Shown piece after piece: positions 27,453-37,646 of a stretch of DNA of 64,000 nt. Under the pieces are notes generated by a model, which searched no databases, had not been told where the DNA came from, and saw only the letters and a list, made by a program, of their open reading frames with translations. How positions within the stretch are numbered: position 1 is the stretch's first letter; each line of letters opens with the position of its first letter. The position numbers were made by a program, and so were the translations under genes. Source of the stretch: Spirosoma validum (GTDB lineage Bacteria; Bacteroidota; Bacteroidia; Cytophagales; Spirosomataceae). The DNA lies in the NCBI RefSeq assembly GCF_014699035.1, contig NZ_JACXAA010000002.1, forward strand, positions 372,001-436,000, given 5' to 3'.

Positions 27453-27502
27453 CAAACATTTAACCCCAGTTAACCATGAAGTTGACTGGGGTTAAATGTT
27501 TG
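27453..27502. terminator. Palindrome between convergent genes, likely bidirectional terminator
   Basis: 22-bp arms (CAAACATTTAACCCCAGTTAAC and near-perfect complement, one mismatch) with a 6-nt loop; A/T tracts flank both sides. Confidence 0.7.
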
Positions 27503-27515
27503 AACTCGCTTCGTG

Positions 27516-29159
27516 CTACACTTTTCGGGCCGTATTAATCACATTAACGCCGTTGAAGCGAGCCGTGGCACTCCCATGCGAAACACAGCTTAACTGGGGC
27601 GGCTGCCCTTTTCCATCGAAAAACGACCCTTCGACCCGATAATCGCGCTGGTCACTAACCTTTACACACGAATTCCAGAACTCCTGCGTGTTCGATTGGT
27701 AGGCGACATCTTTTAGCATGCCCGCAATCTCACCGTTTTTGATCTCATAGAATAACTGACCGCCAAACTGGAAATTATACCGCTGTTGGTCAATCGAATA
27801 CGAGCCATATCCAATTATATAAATACCTTTTTTTACATCTTTGATCAACTCATCCACCGACAGGGGTTGGGTTCCTGGCGCTAGTGATACGTTGGCCATA
27901 CGCTGAAATTGAACGGCATTCCAACTGTCGGCGTAGCAACATCCATGCGATTCGGTTTCGCCCAGCATATGAACCTGGTCCCGAATGGCCTGATAATTGA
28001 CCAGGATGCCGTCCTTGATGAGATCCCATTTTTTGGTTTTCACCCCCTCGTCATCCCAGCCAACAGCACCCATTGAACCGGGCTGAATTTTATCGGCAAA
28101 AATATTGACCTGCTGACTACCGTACTTGAAGGTCTTGGATTTCCATTTGTCCATTGTGGCAAAAGACGTACCGGCCAGGTTAGCTTCGTAGCCCAACACG
28201 CGATCCAGTTCCGTAGCATGCCCCACGGATTCGTGAATTGTCAGGCGGAGGTGAGAAGGGTCCAGAACCAGATCGTACTTCCCGGCTTCGACCGACTTCG
28301 CCTTGACTTTTTCCTTAACTTGTCTGGCTGCTAACGTAGCATCATCCAGCATGTCGTAATACGTATTAAACAACGTAGTCGGGCGGCCAGTAATACGATC
28401 ACTGGGAGCGGTTTGCAGGTATTCATACCCCATTGCCTTCGCCGTACCCAATGAATTACGGGTCTGGAATTGACCCGTGGTCCGATCAATTCCCGTTACG
28501 GTAAACGTAGGCCAGATCCGATGAATATCCTGATCAATATACGAGCCATCGGTCGAAGCAAAGTACTTTTGCTCATTGACCATGAACAGCACTGAGTTGA
28601 CAAAGTTGGCGCCGTTGGTCATAGCGGCACCGTTAACCGACAGCAAAAGATCGACTTTTTCCTTGATGGGAATCTCAAACAGGTTTTTTGTAAAAGGCGT
28701 CTGGTAATGGACTTCGCCGAACCCTTTCTGCGGAGCCAGTTGTACCGGCTCGTCCAGCAAGGCTATGTTTGCCTTGGCTACTGCCACCGCCATTTCGGCC
28801 GTTTCAGCAACCTGTGCTTCTGTATGGGCATCACCTAGCGAGGCAAATCCCCAGCACCCGTTTACGAGTACCCGAACCCCTACGCCAAACGACTCCAGAT
28901 TAACAATACTCTGCACCTTATCCTCACGCGTTGTCACAAACTGGTTGAGGTACCGGCCAATACGAACATCGGCATACGTAGCGCCTTTTGCTTTAGCGGC
29001 ATTCAGACCGGCATCGGCCAGGCGTTTTTTGATGGTCAGATCAAGGCCAGGGTCCAGAAGTGCTTCAGTATCAATGACTCTTCCGCCAGCAGCCATACCC
29101 GGCAACAGCCACGCACTAGCTCCTACGCTGGTTAGTTGAATAAAATCTCGACGATTCAA
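27516..29159 (-). CDS. tldD: TldD-like metallopeptidase subunit with Tat signal
   Basis: 547 aa. TldD/TldE form a heterodimer that degrades unfolded peptides and matures some ribosomal peptides; TldD carries the zinc site. Here HESVGH (His309, Glu310, His314) is present, followed by ELDRVLGYEANLAG. The C-terminal half has the usual GMLKDVAYQSNTQEFW pattern. Unlike the cytoplasmic E. coli protein, the N terminus is a twin-arginine signal (NRRDFIQLTSVGASAWL), so this subunit should be exported. It is transcribed after the TldE gene, separated by 184 nt. Gene symbol assigned by family resemblance. Confidence 0.88.
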   Translation of the reverse strand: MNRRDFIQLTSVGASAWLLPGMAAGGRVIDTEALLDPGLDLTIKKRLADAGLNAAKAKGATYADVRIGRYLNQFVTTREDKVQSIVNLESFGVGVRVLVNGCWGFASLGDAHTEAQVAETAEMAVAVAKANIALLDEPVQLAPQKGFGEVHYQTPFTKNLFEIPIKEKVDLLLSVNGAAMTNGANFVNSVLFMVNEQKYFASTDGSYIDQDIHRIWPTFTVTGIDRTTGQFQTRNSLGTAKAMGYEYLQTAPSDRITGRPTTLFNTYYDMLDDATLAARQVKEKVKAKSVEAGKYDLVLDPSHLRLTIHESVGHATELDRVLGYEANLAGTSFATMDKWKSKTFKYGSQQVNIFADKIQPGSMGAVGWDDEGVKTKKWDLIKDGILVNYQAIRDQVHMLGETESHGCCYADSWNAVQFQRMANVSLAPGTQPLSVDELIKDVKKGIYIIGYGSYSIDQQRYNFQFGGQLFYEIKNGEIAGMLKDVAYQSNTQEFWNSCVKVSDQRDYRVEGSFFDGKGQPPQLSCVSHGSATARFNGVNVINTARKV

Positions 29160-29343
29160 GTTGAATTCAGGTTATCGCAATAGAACTGCATCGGCAGATT
29201 TTTATGATCAGTACGATAGGATTATGATTTTAAACCAGCCTGCACTACCGGCTGGAAAAATCACACGTAATCGTAACCATCCTAAAAATCAGAATTCTGT
29301 TGCTAGTGGTGAACGTATTGAAAAATCAGTCTAAATCGCACGT

Positions 29344-30723
29344 TCAGACGGCGTCAGATAAGCTACTAAAAGTAAAATCACGAATTTTCATCGGTGGAAT
29401 CAAGCTACCGTTTGTCCGAACAGGTTTACCCATCGCTTCGATGTTGTTGAGCATAACAATGGGGCTTTCGTTAAAACGGAAGTTTTTGACGGGAAACTTG
29501 ATACGACCGTTTTCGATATAAAATGTACCATCCCGCGTCAGGCCGGTATACAGCAGGGTTTGCCGGTCAACATCCCGAATGTACCAGAACCGCGTAACCA
29601 GGATACCATTTCGGGTGCTCTTGATAAGATCGGCCAGTGATTCATTACCACCATCGATAATAATTCCGTCAGGAGCCGGAATGGCTTTAACCCCTTTTTT
29701 TTTAGCCCAAAAGCGCGAATAAAACATGTTTTTAATCACGCCTTTTTCAATCCACATTACTTTCTCCTGTGGTCGCCCGTCGGTGCTGCTGCCACCTCCA
29801 CCACCACCTCCCAGCAGATCGCCATAACCAGGGCGACTACCTCCAGAAACAAACGGCGCTCCTGGAATCTCGGCATTCATAGGATCGGAGTAAATGGTGA
29901 TACGTTCGTCGAATAATTTTTCGCCCAGCCGGGTTCCTCCTCCTTTTTTACCCAAGAAACTACGCCCTTCCTCGGCACTGCGCGCATCCATGTTCGACAT
30001 CATGTTACGAATCAGTTCCTGACCGGCCGTTGGTTCCAGAATAACGGTGTATTTACCCGGCTCCAGTGCCTGCGCCTTAGACGAGGCTAAGGCTTTTTGA
30101 ACGGCCACCTGCGTAAGCGGACCACTGTTAAGTTTGGAAACATCATTGTAATCCCGCACGACATAACCCGAACCGGTACCGTCTGGCGTTCTGACGGTTA
30201 CCGAGAAATCAATGGATGTCGATTTAGTATACCCGAAAAGTCCTTTGCTATTGCCTATCGCCGTAAAGCCGGTTGAGTTTTCCAGGAATCCCGCGGAATT
30301 AACGGAATTCTTTTTGCAAATGTCAATACTGTCCAGAGCCAGTTTGGCCCGATAAGCAGGATCAATGGCGGCTGTAGCTTCGTTATAGGTATGGGTTTCC
30401 AAATAATTCTGAGGACCTAACCCAGGCACGTACTCTGGATTTTCAGGCGCTAAGCGGGCTACCTCTTCGGCTCGTCGAACCGTTTTTTCCAGGGATTGAT
30501 CATCGAATACATTAACGGTGGTGGTACCCGAGCGTTTTCCAAACACCGACGTAACAGCCATTGACAAATTAGCGGACTGGCCACTGGTACTCACCGCATT
30601 TCGGGCGTACCGAATGTTACCGCCCTTGTCGCCACTCAGACTGACACTTAGTTCATCCGCCTTTGAAAAAGACAACACCCTGTCAATTAGTTTCTTCGCT
30701 TCGTCTTTGGACAGAATAGCCAT
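29344..30723 (-). CDS. tldE: TldE/PmbA-like peptidase subunit
   Basis: 459 aa from the ATG that begins MAILSKDEAKKLIDRVLSF; 16 further upstream codons are hydrophobic-poor and not typical. The order DELSVSLSGDKGGNIRYARN, VRRAEEVARLAPENPEY, VILEPTAGQELIRNMMSN and a Gly-rich loop is that of TldE/PmbA proteins, which lack the HExxGH zinc motif and act as the non-catalytic partner of TldD. No signal peptide is seen, in contrast to the Tat signal of its neighbour. Confidence 0.85.
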   Translation of the reverse strand: MAILSKDEAKKLIDRVLSFSKADELSVSLSGDKGGNIRYARNAVSTSGQSANLSMAVTSVFGKRSGTTTVNVFDDQSLEKTVRRAEEVARLAPENPEYVPGLGPQNYLETHTYNEATAAIDPAYRAKLALDSIDICKKNSVNSAGFLENSTGFTAIGNSKGLFGYTKSTSIDFSVTVRTPDGTGSGYVVRDYNDVSKLNSGPLTQVAVQKALASSKAQALEPGKYTVILEPTAGQELIRNMMSNMDARSAEEGRSFLGKKGGGTRLGEKLFDERITIYSDPMNAEIPGAPFVSGGSRPGYGDLLGGGGGGGSSTDGRPQEKVMWIEKGVIKNMFYSRFWAKKKGVKAIPAPDGIIIDGGNESLADLIKSTRNGILVTRFWYIRDVDRQTLLYTGLTRDGTFYIENGRIKFPVKNFRFNESPIVMLNNIEAMGKPVRTNGSLIPPMKIRDFTFSSLSDAV

Positions 30724-30994
30724 TGATCCAGTAGTTTGAAAAGAGGTGAGTAAATAGGGTAGGGGCAGCAAGACTACCCTTTATCGTTACATGACCATCG
30801 CGCCAATCATGTATGTAAGTCTGTAAAATTAACGGGAAGGCTGAGATTAGCAAGTTGAAAAACACCAGTTTAGTGGACGAATTTCCTGAAGAAAGAAAGC
30901 TATCCAGTAAATCGAATCTGTTTGTAACCAATTGGCAACAATAAAACGAGCTAAAAAAGTTAGCTTTTAACTACGGAAGTTTGCGAGCTGACTT

Positions 30995-32296
30995 TTATGG
31001 TTTCGCATGACGCATTTCCAACCCAACTGACATTCGGGCTTTGAAGCCAGTCCACGGTCCGGTAGCGTCGGTCTCTGGTAGCGTTAAATACTTTGCATAA
31101 TCGATTTTCTTGAGGTAAATCCCTAAAAAAGCCGTGACAAAGTGCTGGTTGATGTTATTGATCCGGTGCTCGTTCCAGGCTGGCTCGGCATAGTGCATGT
31201 ATTCGTCCGCTGACACCCCGGGTAGGAGCGACGCCATCGGGGGCGGATTGGGAGCCACATTATGCCGGGCATTGACGTAAGTTAGCAAATACCGATCCGC
31301 ATTGACAACTCCGTCATAAATGGCTTTTATGCCTTTTTCATACCCTGACACATCATCCTGACTACCCGCCACGAATAAGGTTGGTAGGGTCAATCCAGCA
31401 AGGCCAGTGGCGTCCCAAACGCTACGTTCCATACCCCAGGGCGCAAAGGCAACAACGGCTTTTATTCGGGAGTCCAGGGACGTTTTAAAGGATGGCGAGC
31501 CCATCGAGCGAACGTCAAGGGCAGTACTGCCTCCGATCATTTGGCCAAACAGTTTCGTTGCCTGGGGGCTATAACCCGCTCCGGCAGCGTTGAGTGCGCC
31601 GTAGCCCCCCATCGAATAGCCGATCAGGGCCGTATTATTCGCATCTACCAACCCACTCAGGAAGCTCTGGCTGGTTTTAGCGCCCAGCCGGGCTATTTCA
31701 TTTAGCACATACAGATCATCCAGGGAACGGTTCAGTAATGTACTGGGAAATCCTGCCAGATCGCTGTAAGTCGATTCTGTATGGTCGATCGCTACGACGA
31801 CGTAGCCTTTCGAAGCCAGATTCTCAGTCAGGTAAGTTAACAACAAGCGTGACCCTGGGTAACCGTGAGAAACGATAACCAGTGGATACGCCCCTGCACT
31901 GAGGTCAGGTTCGGCATCCCGGGCAGCCCGCCCCGAGAAAGTAAACGGAATAAGAGGTCGTTTAGGGTCATTGGATCGACCAAGCACGGATTTGTAAGTT
32001 ACCAGCGTCGGTTTATTGGCAGGAATGCGCGCCGGATACCAGATCTCAAGGGTCAATGGACGATCATAAAGCGGGTGTTTCCCGTCTTTCGTGTGAAGAA
32101 CATCTACCTGCGCCTGGTGAGTTAAGGTTATTGTTCGTACCCCCACACCCTGGCTTCCCCGAGCTGCCAGTTCGGGCGCATTAGGGAGCAGATCGCCAAT
32201 GACAAAGCTATCGCCAGGTGGTTGGGCCATAAGCTGTCTTGTCGTTCCCAGGGTAAAAAGCAGGAAGAATACGTAGTAAAGTGGAAAGGTTTTCAT
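30995..32296 (-). CDS. Secreted alpha/beta hydrolase (PAF-acetylhydrolase/dienelactone-hydrolase-like)
   Basis: 433 aa from an ATG that directly opens the signal peptide (MKTFPLYYVFFLLFTLG). Core motifs: PLVIVSHGYPGSRL (oxyanion loop), nucleophile elbow GYSMGG with Ser228, acid loop FVAGSQDDVSG, and catalytic His in NARHNVAP. The family hydrolyses short-chain esters or lipids; the exact substrate cannot be told. Periplasmic or secreted. Single gene, upstream of tldE on the same strand with a 270-nt gap. Confidence 0.85.
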   Translation of the reverse strand: MKTFPLYYVFFLLFTLGTTRQLMAQPPGDSFVIGDLLPNAPELAARGSQGVGVRTITLTHQAQVDVLHTKDGKHPLYDRPLTLEIWYPARIPANKPTLVTYKSVLGRSNDPKRPLIPFTFSGRAARDAEPDLSAGAYPLVIVSHGYPGSRLLLTYLTENLASKGYVVVAIDHTESTYSDLAGFPSTLLNRSLDDLYVLNEIARLGAKTSQSFLSGLVDANNTALIGYSMGGYGALNAAGAGYSPQATKLFGQMIGGSTALDVRSMGSPSFKTSLDSRIKAVVAFAPWGMERSVWDATGLAGLTLPTLFVAGSQDDVSGYEKGIKAIYDGVVNADRYLLTYVNARHNVAPNPPPMASLLPGVSADEYMHYAEPAWNEHRINNINQHFVTAFLGIYLKKIDYAKYLTLPETDATGPWTGFKARMSVGLEMRHAKP

Positions 32297-32688
32297 AAAT
32301 CTTAAGGAAATAGGACCGTTGAGCGCCAACGTAGCGGGTAGATGCTCTGATAGTGCGCCGATTGATTGCTGGTGATCAAGTTACCCGCAAAATGGGATAG
32401 TTTGCGCATGAAGCAGCGATATGTCGTATAAAATAAACGGGGAGACTTGTCAGAACAAGGCACTACGCATACCGGGCCAGGGTTACCTACCCAAAAATAG
32501 CTTAATTCTATACAATCACTAACTGGCCTCCCGGACCGGTAATACAGCCTGACAGAGATTCTTTGAAACTGATTTCATGAAATACAAGCCTATATGGAGT
32601 AAGAGCGCCTTTTAAGATTATGCGTTGTTTCCCAGTGAACAATCAAGAACGACTAACGTATTGATTTCCACATTTAACAGACAAATTA
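32297..32688. other. Intergenic region, divergent
   Basis: No gene, repeat or clear promoter box seen. It must hold the promoters of the hydrolase (minus) and the small protein (plus). Confidence 0.4.
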
Positions 32689-32961
32689 ATGAACCGTTTA
32701 CTTCCTATTTTCGTCGCCATTTCGTCGCTCCCGTCCTGGTGGTGGACAAAAGGGCCTGGGTTGGGGGATCCTGCACCCGATGTGAGACAAAATCGCTTGT
32801 TTACCGCAGGGCTTACGCTGGCAGTTGGATTGGGAGCTGCCGTTGTTTTTGGTAAAAGCACGGTTGCCAAATCCATCGCAGCCTACGCGGGTGGACGTAT
32901 TGGGGCTGGTGTTGCTACGTCCCTCAATCCGCAACCACTGCCACCGAAGCAGCGAGAATAG
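32689..32961 (+). CDS. Small protein with membrane segment and LNPQPLPPK tail
   Basis: 90 aa. N terminus is signal-like (MNRLLPIFVAISSLPSW). A second apolar Gly/Ala-rich stretch (FTAGLTLAVGLGAAVVFG) may be a membrane helix. It ends with SLNPQPLPPKQRE; the LNPQPLPP motif occurs in many uncharacterised small proteins from diverse bacteria. Function unknown. Other frames here are also open, so coding status rests on the motif. Confidence 0.55.
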   Translation: MNRLLPIFVAISSLPSWWWTKGPGLGDPAPDVRQNRLFTAGLTLAVGLGAAVVFGKSTVAKSIAAYAGGRIGAGVATSLNPQPLPPKQRE

Positions 32962-33309
32962 ACCATACTAGTAAGCACGATGGGTTGATCACTGATACTC
33001 ACAGTCCTGACGAAAATCGGGGCTGTGGACATCGTCTTTATTTTTAAGATAAAGCCTCCGGACCTGACAGCCTCCACTGGAATAAAATGCGATGCTCTAT
33101 CTCAAGACAAGTGACGACTAATTGACTCGCTTTGTGTGAATTGAGCCTGGCGAAATTTTAGTCTAGGATACCAGGCTCTATCTAGCCTTAATGGAGCGCT
33201 GATTATTAACCAATTGTTGGCTAAAACGATCAGAACATAATGATACGTTAACCAGTGACGAATCGTAGCCGCTGTAGCTTTGCGAGAAGAACTTTTTTGA
33301 ACTTCTCCT
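32962..33309. other. Intergenic region with promoter of the 33310 gene
   Basis: No coding frame supported. A TAGCTTTG box at 33275-33282 fits the -7 consensus with a leader of about 20 nt; no good -33 element was found. Confidence 0.4.
33275..33282 (+). promoter_or_regulatory. Possible -7 box (TAGCTTTG)
   Basis: TAnnTTTG match 28 nt before the start codon of the large surface protein gene. Confidence 0.35.
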
Positions 33310-36300
33310 ATGAAACAAGCGATACAACCATTTATACGATGTTTCTTTTGCTACGCCGTATTAATGCTGAGTGCTGTTGCGCCATCTGACGTCTGGGCGC
33401 AAACAACGTTGGTGCAATGGAATTTTAATGGTAGTAACACTGTCCCTTCCACCGGCACCGGCTCTTTAGCCTTAATTGGTGGGACAACGGCTACGTTTGC
33501 TTCTGGTAACGCTGGTACAGGATCAACCGACCCGGAATCAACAAATGCTGACCAGGCCTGGAATATTACGGCTTTTGCTGCGCAGGGAACGGGTAATAAA
33601 ACCCGGGGAATTGATATACAGGTAAACACGACACAGTTTCAAAGCCTGTCTATCTCCTGGGATCAGCGATTCAGTAACTCAGCAGGTAATCGGGCTCGAT
33701 TGCAGTATTCAACAGATGGTGTAACGTTTACGGACGCTCCATTTTCCGTTACGGCAAATCCGGGGGATGCGTGGTATAACAACAACAGTTACGATTTTTC
33801 GGCTATTTCTGGTTTAAATAACAACCCCAATACCCGGTTCCGAATCGTATCTGAATTTTCTACGACGGTTCCGGGCAGCTATACATCTGCAACTCTGGCC
33901 ACTGGATATAACACAACCGGTACCTGGCGATTCGATATGCTTACGGTTCGGGGTGTCGCCATTGTTCCGCAACCCACATTAGCCGTTAATCCCGCTTCGT
34001 TAACCAGTTTCACAGCTACTCCGGGGACGGCTTCCAATACGCAAACCTACACATTGACAGGTAGTGATCTGACGAGTAACGTATTGGTATCGGCTTCGAC
34101 TGGTGCGGAAATCAGTACAGACGGAACGTCGTTTAGTTCGGTTGCTACGTTCACGCCAACCAGTGGAACGATTAGTCAGCCTTTGTTCGCCCGGCTATCG
34201 GCAACTGCTCCGACCGGCGCCTTCAGCGGTACGGTTACCCACACCAGCAGCAGTACATTAACCGCTAACCTGACGCTGAGTGGCACCGTCTCTTCTCCAT
34301 CCGCCGGTCGAATCGAGATTACGGAGTACATGTATAATGGCTCAGAATACATTGAGCTGACCAATGTCGGTAGCGCACCGGTAGACATGACGGGCTGGAG
34401 TTTCGACGACAGTTCACGGCAACCCGATTCGTTTCCAATTGGTAGTGTGGGTACTGTGGCACCTGGCGAGTCAGTCATCATTTCAGAAGCGTCCGCAGCC
34501 GCTTTCCGGACCAACTGGTTTTTACCGGCGTCGGTCAAAGTAGTTGGTGGTAATAACAATAATCTCGGTGGTAGTGATGAGATCAATATTTACGATAGCA
34601 ATGACAATCTGGTTGATCAGCTTACCTACAGCAGTGGCGGGAACGTAACGGCTAATGGGGTGAGTGCCTACCCAACCGTGTCGAATCTGAGTTCGACTAC
34701 GGCGGCCGCCTGGCAGTTATCCGTTGTTGGCGACGCGCAGAATACCTACGTTTCGGCCGATGGCAATACGGGCAATCCAGGGGGCTATACTGTTCCGCTC
34801 AATCGGGTGCTGGTGCGCGAAACGCTCAATAGCACAACCGTCGTTGAAGGTGGCGCAACCGATACGTATACCGTCGCGCTGAACAGTGCACCGTCTGCCG
34901 ATGTGGCCCTTATGATCAATGTGCCGGGAAGCCCGCTGAGTGTTAATCCAACAGCCTTAGTCTTTACGCCGACGAATTACAGCACGGCTCAAACGGTAAC
35001 CGTGTCAGCCACGGATGACGCTACGGTACAGGGAACGCGCTCACTAACGATTACCCAAAGTGCTACCAGTGCGGATGTTGCGTACAATGGTATTTCGGTG
35101 AATCCGGTTGTGGTACACGTCAGTGATCCCCCGGCGGCTCAGCCGGTCAGTATCAGTGCGACAAACAATGGCCCTTTTGTTAATACACCGACTACAGGTC
35201 CAGCTTTTGTGAGTGGCGTAGTTAATGACCCCACCGACCCAGCCAGTATGGTTGGGCTGAATTTCATTCTCAGCGCGGCTTCGGATCTGACCGTAACTGC
35301 CATTAGTAGCAACACAAGCGTAGTAGCGAACGCCAACCTTGTTTTAACTGGCGTGGGTGTCAACCGAAATTTAAAAATCACGCCGACCGGTGTTGGCTAT
35401 GCGACTATTACAATCTCAGCCAGCAGCAGCAGTGCCATCGGTACGTATATCATTAATTATGCGGCTTCGGCAGCGTCGGTGGCGGCTACTAACTCGCGCT
35501 ACCACACGGGAACCAGCGATGCGTCAACGGCCATTGCCATCGATGCGAATTACATGTTGGTGGCCGACGATGAAGACCAAACCATCCGGCTCTATGACCG
35601 AACCAAATCAGGTCTTCCTCTGGCCAGTTTCAACGTTGCCTCGTCGTTGGGTTTATCGGGAAATGGTGAAGTCGATATCGAAGCTTCTACCCGAACGGGG
35701 AATACAATTTACTGGATAGGGTCCCATGCTGAAGGAGGTTCGTCGAACCGGCAACGTATTTTTAGTACCACTGTCAATGGATCGGGAGCCGCTACGACAC
35801 TGACCTTTGGTGGCTATTATTCGTCGTTACGAACGGATCTGGTAAATTGGGACAACAGCAATGGACACGGATTGGGAGCGGGTTATTTAGGATTGGCAGG
35901 TAGTACGACTGCTGGCGTTGATCCGGAAACACCCACGGGTTTCAACATTGAAGGCTTCACGCTGGCTCCCGATGGCACAACGGGTTATCTGGGCTTCCGG
36001 GCTCCGCTTCAACCAACGGCCGGTCGGACCAAGGCGCTCATTATTCCCATAACGAACTTATCTGCTTTGGTGACGGGAACACCTGCCAGCAGTCCGGCTA
36101 CGTTCGGTGCGCCAATTTTCCTGGACCTGGGCGGACGTAGTATTCGCAGCATCGAACGGAATGCCAACAACGAGTACCTGATCATTGGCGGACCCATCGG
36201 CGCGTCAACTACATTCGCCTTATATACCTGGACAGGTAATCCTGCCGATGTACCTGTGCTACGTAGTGCCGATCTGACCGCGTTAAATACGGGTGGTAGT

Positions 36301-36894
36301 TTCGAGACGATTGTGGACGTACCATTGGGGCTGACCGATACCACCCCGATTCAGTTGGTAACCGATAATGGCAGTACCGTTTGGTACACCGACGGAACGG
36401 CCTCAAAAGACCTGGCTCAGGACAATTTCCAGAAATTTCGGAGTGACGTTGTGCTTCTTGGCGCGGCTATACCTACCACACCTGATCTTACGCCGATCCT
36501 CTACGCCCGGCCATCGCTGGTATATGGTAACTCTCTGTTCAATGTGGTAGTGGACGTGGTTGAAACCAATGGAATAAGCAGCAGCGGGCCCATTACAGTA
36601 AAAGTGACCAGAGACGCCAGACTAACGCTCAGTCTGGATGCAAGCCTGACGAACATAGATGGCCGTGCCGTTCAGAACAGCAACTGGAGTTTTAGCTCAG
36701 ATGCGAACTACTACATTCTGACTACCAGTCAAACCGTTACGGGGGGCGATAAACTGAGTTTTGGTTTGACGGGGCAACTGACAACGGGTAGCACAACGGG
36801 GGTGATCAATTGCAGTGCTACGTTGATAGGAGGCTCAGAGGGTCGGGTTAATAACAACACCGATGCTGATAAGACCGAGTATTTTCAGCAATGA
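33310..36894 (+). CDS. Large multidomain extracellular protein with lamin-tail domain and EYFQQ-type C-terminal module
   Basis: 1194 aa. Signal peptide cleaved after DVWAQ. Residues about 25-215 form a jelly-roll-like domain (TLVQWNFNG, SISWDQRFSNSAGNRARLQY), then an Ig-like domain (about 220-335), a lamin-tail domain (about 337-450: RIEITEYMYNGSEYIELTNV, DMTGWSFDDSS), a Calx-beta-like stretch (about 490-600), a further Ig-like part and a propeller-like C-terminal region (about 720-1050: NGEVDIEASTRTGNTIYWIG, FNIEGFTLAPDG) that resembles DUF3616/phytase-like proteins. The last 136 residues are the module starting DLTPILYARPS and ending NNNTDADKTEYFQQ. No catalytic site can be assigned. Likely a secreted or surface-attached protein. 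Confidence 0.85.
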   Translation: MKQAIQPFIRCFFCYAVLMLSAVAPSDVWAQTTLVQWNFNGSNTVPSTGTGSLALIGGTTATFASGNAGTGSTDPESTNADQAWNITAFAAQGTGNKTRGIDIQVNTTQFQSLSISWDQRFSNSAGNRARLQYSTDGVTFTDAPFSVTANPGDAWYNNNSYDFSAISGLNNNPNTRFRIVSEFSTTVPGSYTSATLATGYNTTGTWRFDMLTVRGVAIVPQPTLAVNPASLTSFTATPGTASNTQTYTLTGSDLTSNVLVSASTGAEISTDGTSFSSVATFTPTSGTISQPLFARLSATAPTGAFSGTVTHTSSSTLTANLTLSGTVSSPSAGRIEITEYMYNGSEYIELTNVGSAPVDMTGWSFDDSSRQPDSFPIGSVGTVAPGESVIISEASAAAFRTNWFLPASVKVVGGNNNNLGGSDEINIYDSNDNLVDQLTYSSGGNVTANGVSAYPTVSNLSSTTAAAWQLSVVGDAQNTYVSADGNTGNPGGYTVPLNRVLVRETLNSTTVVEGGATDTYTVALNSAPSADVALMINVPGSPLSVNPTALVFTPTNYSTAQTVTVSATDDATVQGTRSLTITQSATSADVAYNGISVNPVVVHVSDPPAAQPVSISATNNGPFVNTPTTGPAFVSGVVNDPTDPASMVGLNFILSAASDLTVTAISSNTSVVANANLVLTGVGVNRNLKITPTGVGYATITISASSSSAIGTYIINYAASAASVAATNSRYHTGTSDASTAIAIDANYMLVADDEDQTIRLYDRTKSGLPLASFNVASSLGLSGNGEVDIEASTRTGNTIYWIGSHAEGGSSNRQRIFSTTVNGSGAATTLTFGGYYSSLRTDLVNWDNSNGHGLGAGYLGLAGSTTAGVDPETPTGFNIEGFTLAPDGTTGYLGFRAPLQPTAGRTKALIIPITNLSALVTGTPASSPATFGAPIFLDLGGRSIRSIERNANNEYLIIGGPIGASTTFALYTWTGNPADVPVLRSADLTALNTGGSFETIVDVPLGLTDTTPIQLVTDNGSTVWYTDGTASKDLAQDNFQKFRSDVVLLGAAIPTTPDLTPILYARPSLVYGNSLFNVVVDVVETNGISSSGPITVKVTRDARLTLSLDASLTNIDGRAVQNSNWSFSSDANYYILTTSQTVTGGDKLSFGLTGQLTTGSTTGVINCSATLIGGSEGRVNNNTDADKTEYFQQ

Positions 36895-36977
36895 AAAAAG
36901 AGCCTGAGCGAATTTTCGATAGGTAGTATAACCGTAGGTTAGTTAAGCCAGATTGCTGACTTATTCTGAGGTGAATA

Positions 36978-37009
36978 GTAAGGCCCGGCATTAACTGACC
37001 GGGCCTTAC
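36978..37009. terminator. Hairpin terminator between convergent genes
   Basis: GTAAGGCCCGG/CCGGGCCTTAC, perfect 11-bp stem with a 10-nt loop, between the stop of the large surface protein and the end of the small minus-strand gene. Confidence 0.75.
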
Positions 37010-37066
37010 TTATCGAGGAGTATGGTATGATTACAACGTGAATGACGGCTCCCTGATCGGCTCTCT

Positions 37067-37387
37067 TTACAAGAGCATCGATACCGCCAAATTGGCCTGA
37101 TACTGAATACGTTCAAACACCAAAGTGTAAGTGTCTCGGGCCAACCGATCACTGCCAGACCGGTAATACTGCTGTTGCATCTGCTCTAAGCTCATCTCCA
37201 GGCAAGTAGATAATATCGTGAAGGCCAGACAGTAACTCTTCTTGGTTGGAGCAACGCGATTTAATTGATGAACCAGCTTTTTTAATCGTTTATGAGCCCG
37301 GATCAGTAAGGCGGGTTCCTGACTAATCCGGAGTTGTTGGACACGATCATTTTCGACCATGATCTGGTTGATAATTGAGAGTTGCAT
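37067..37387 (-). CDS. Small helical protein of unknown function
   Basis: 106 aa, fully helical in appearance, basic (RAHKRLKKLVHQLNR), with no signal peptide and no recognised motif. It is supported by a normal ATG, sensible composition and the terminator at its 3' side. Function unknown. Confidence 0.5.
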   Translation of the reverse strand: MQLSIINQIMVENDRVQQLRISQEPALLIRAHKRLKKLVHQLNRVAPTKKSYCLAFTILSTCLEMSLEQMQQQYYRSGSDRLARDTYTLVFERIQYQANLAVSMLL

Positions 37388-37646
37388 GACTAATAGGGAT
37401 AAAGTTCATTATGAGAACGTTATGCCGTTTAATATGTTTTTGAAGATTGCTTATTTATCGTACAATTTACCGTCTCCAGTACGTTCGCTCATCAGAGCAA
37501 GAACATTCAGGTGAGTGATTTTAACATCTTTGTCTCATTAGCTGGCTTGCTGGTTCGTATCGAAGAAGATTTGTAACTAGTATAAAGTCGACCACGCTAT
37601 CTTCACTGATGAAAAGTCATCTAATAACCTCTTTATCTCATTTTCT

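Noticed and set aside
28765..29139. 124-codon plus-strand frame
   Set aside because: Antisense shadow of tldD, whose motifs and Tat signal are clear.
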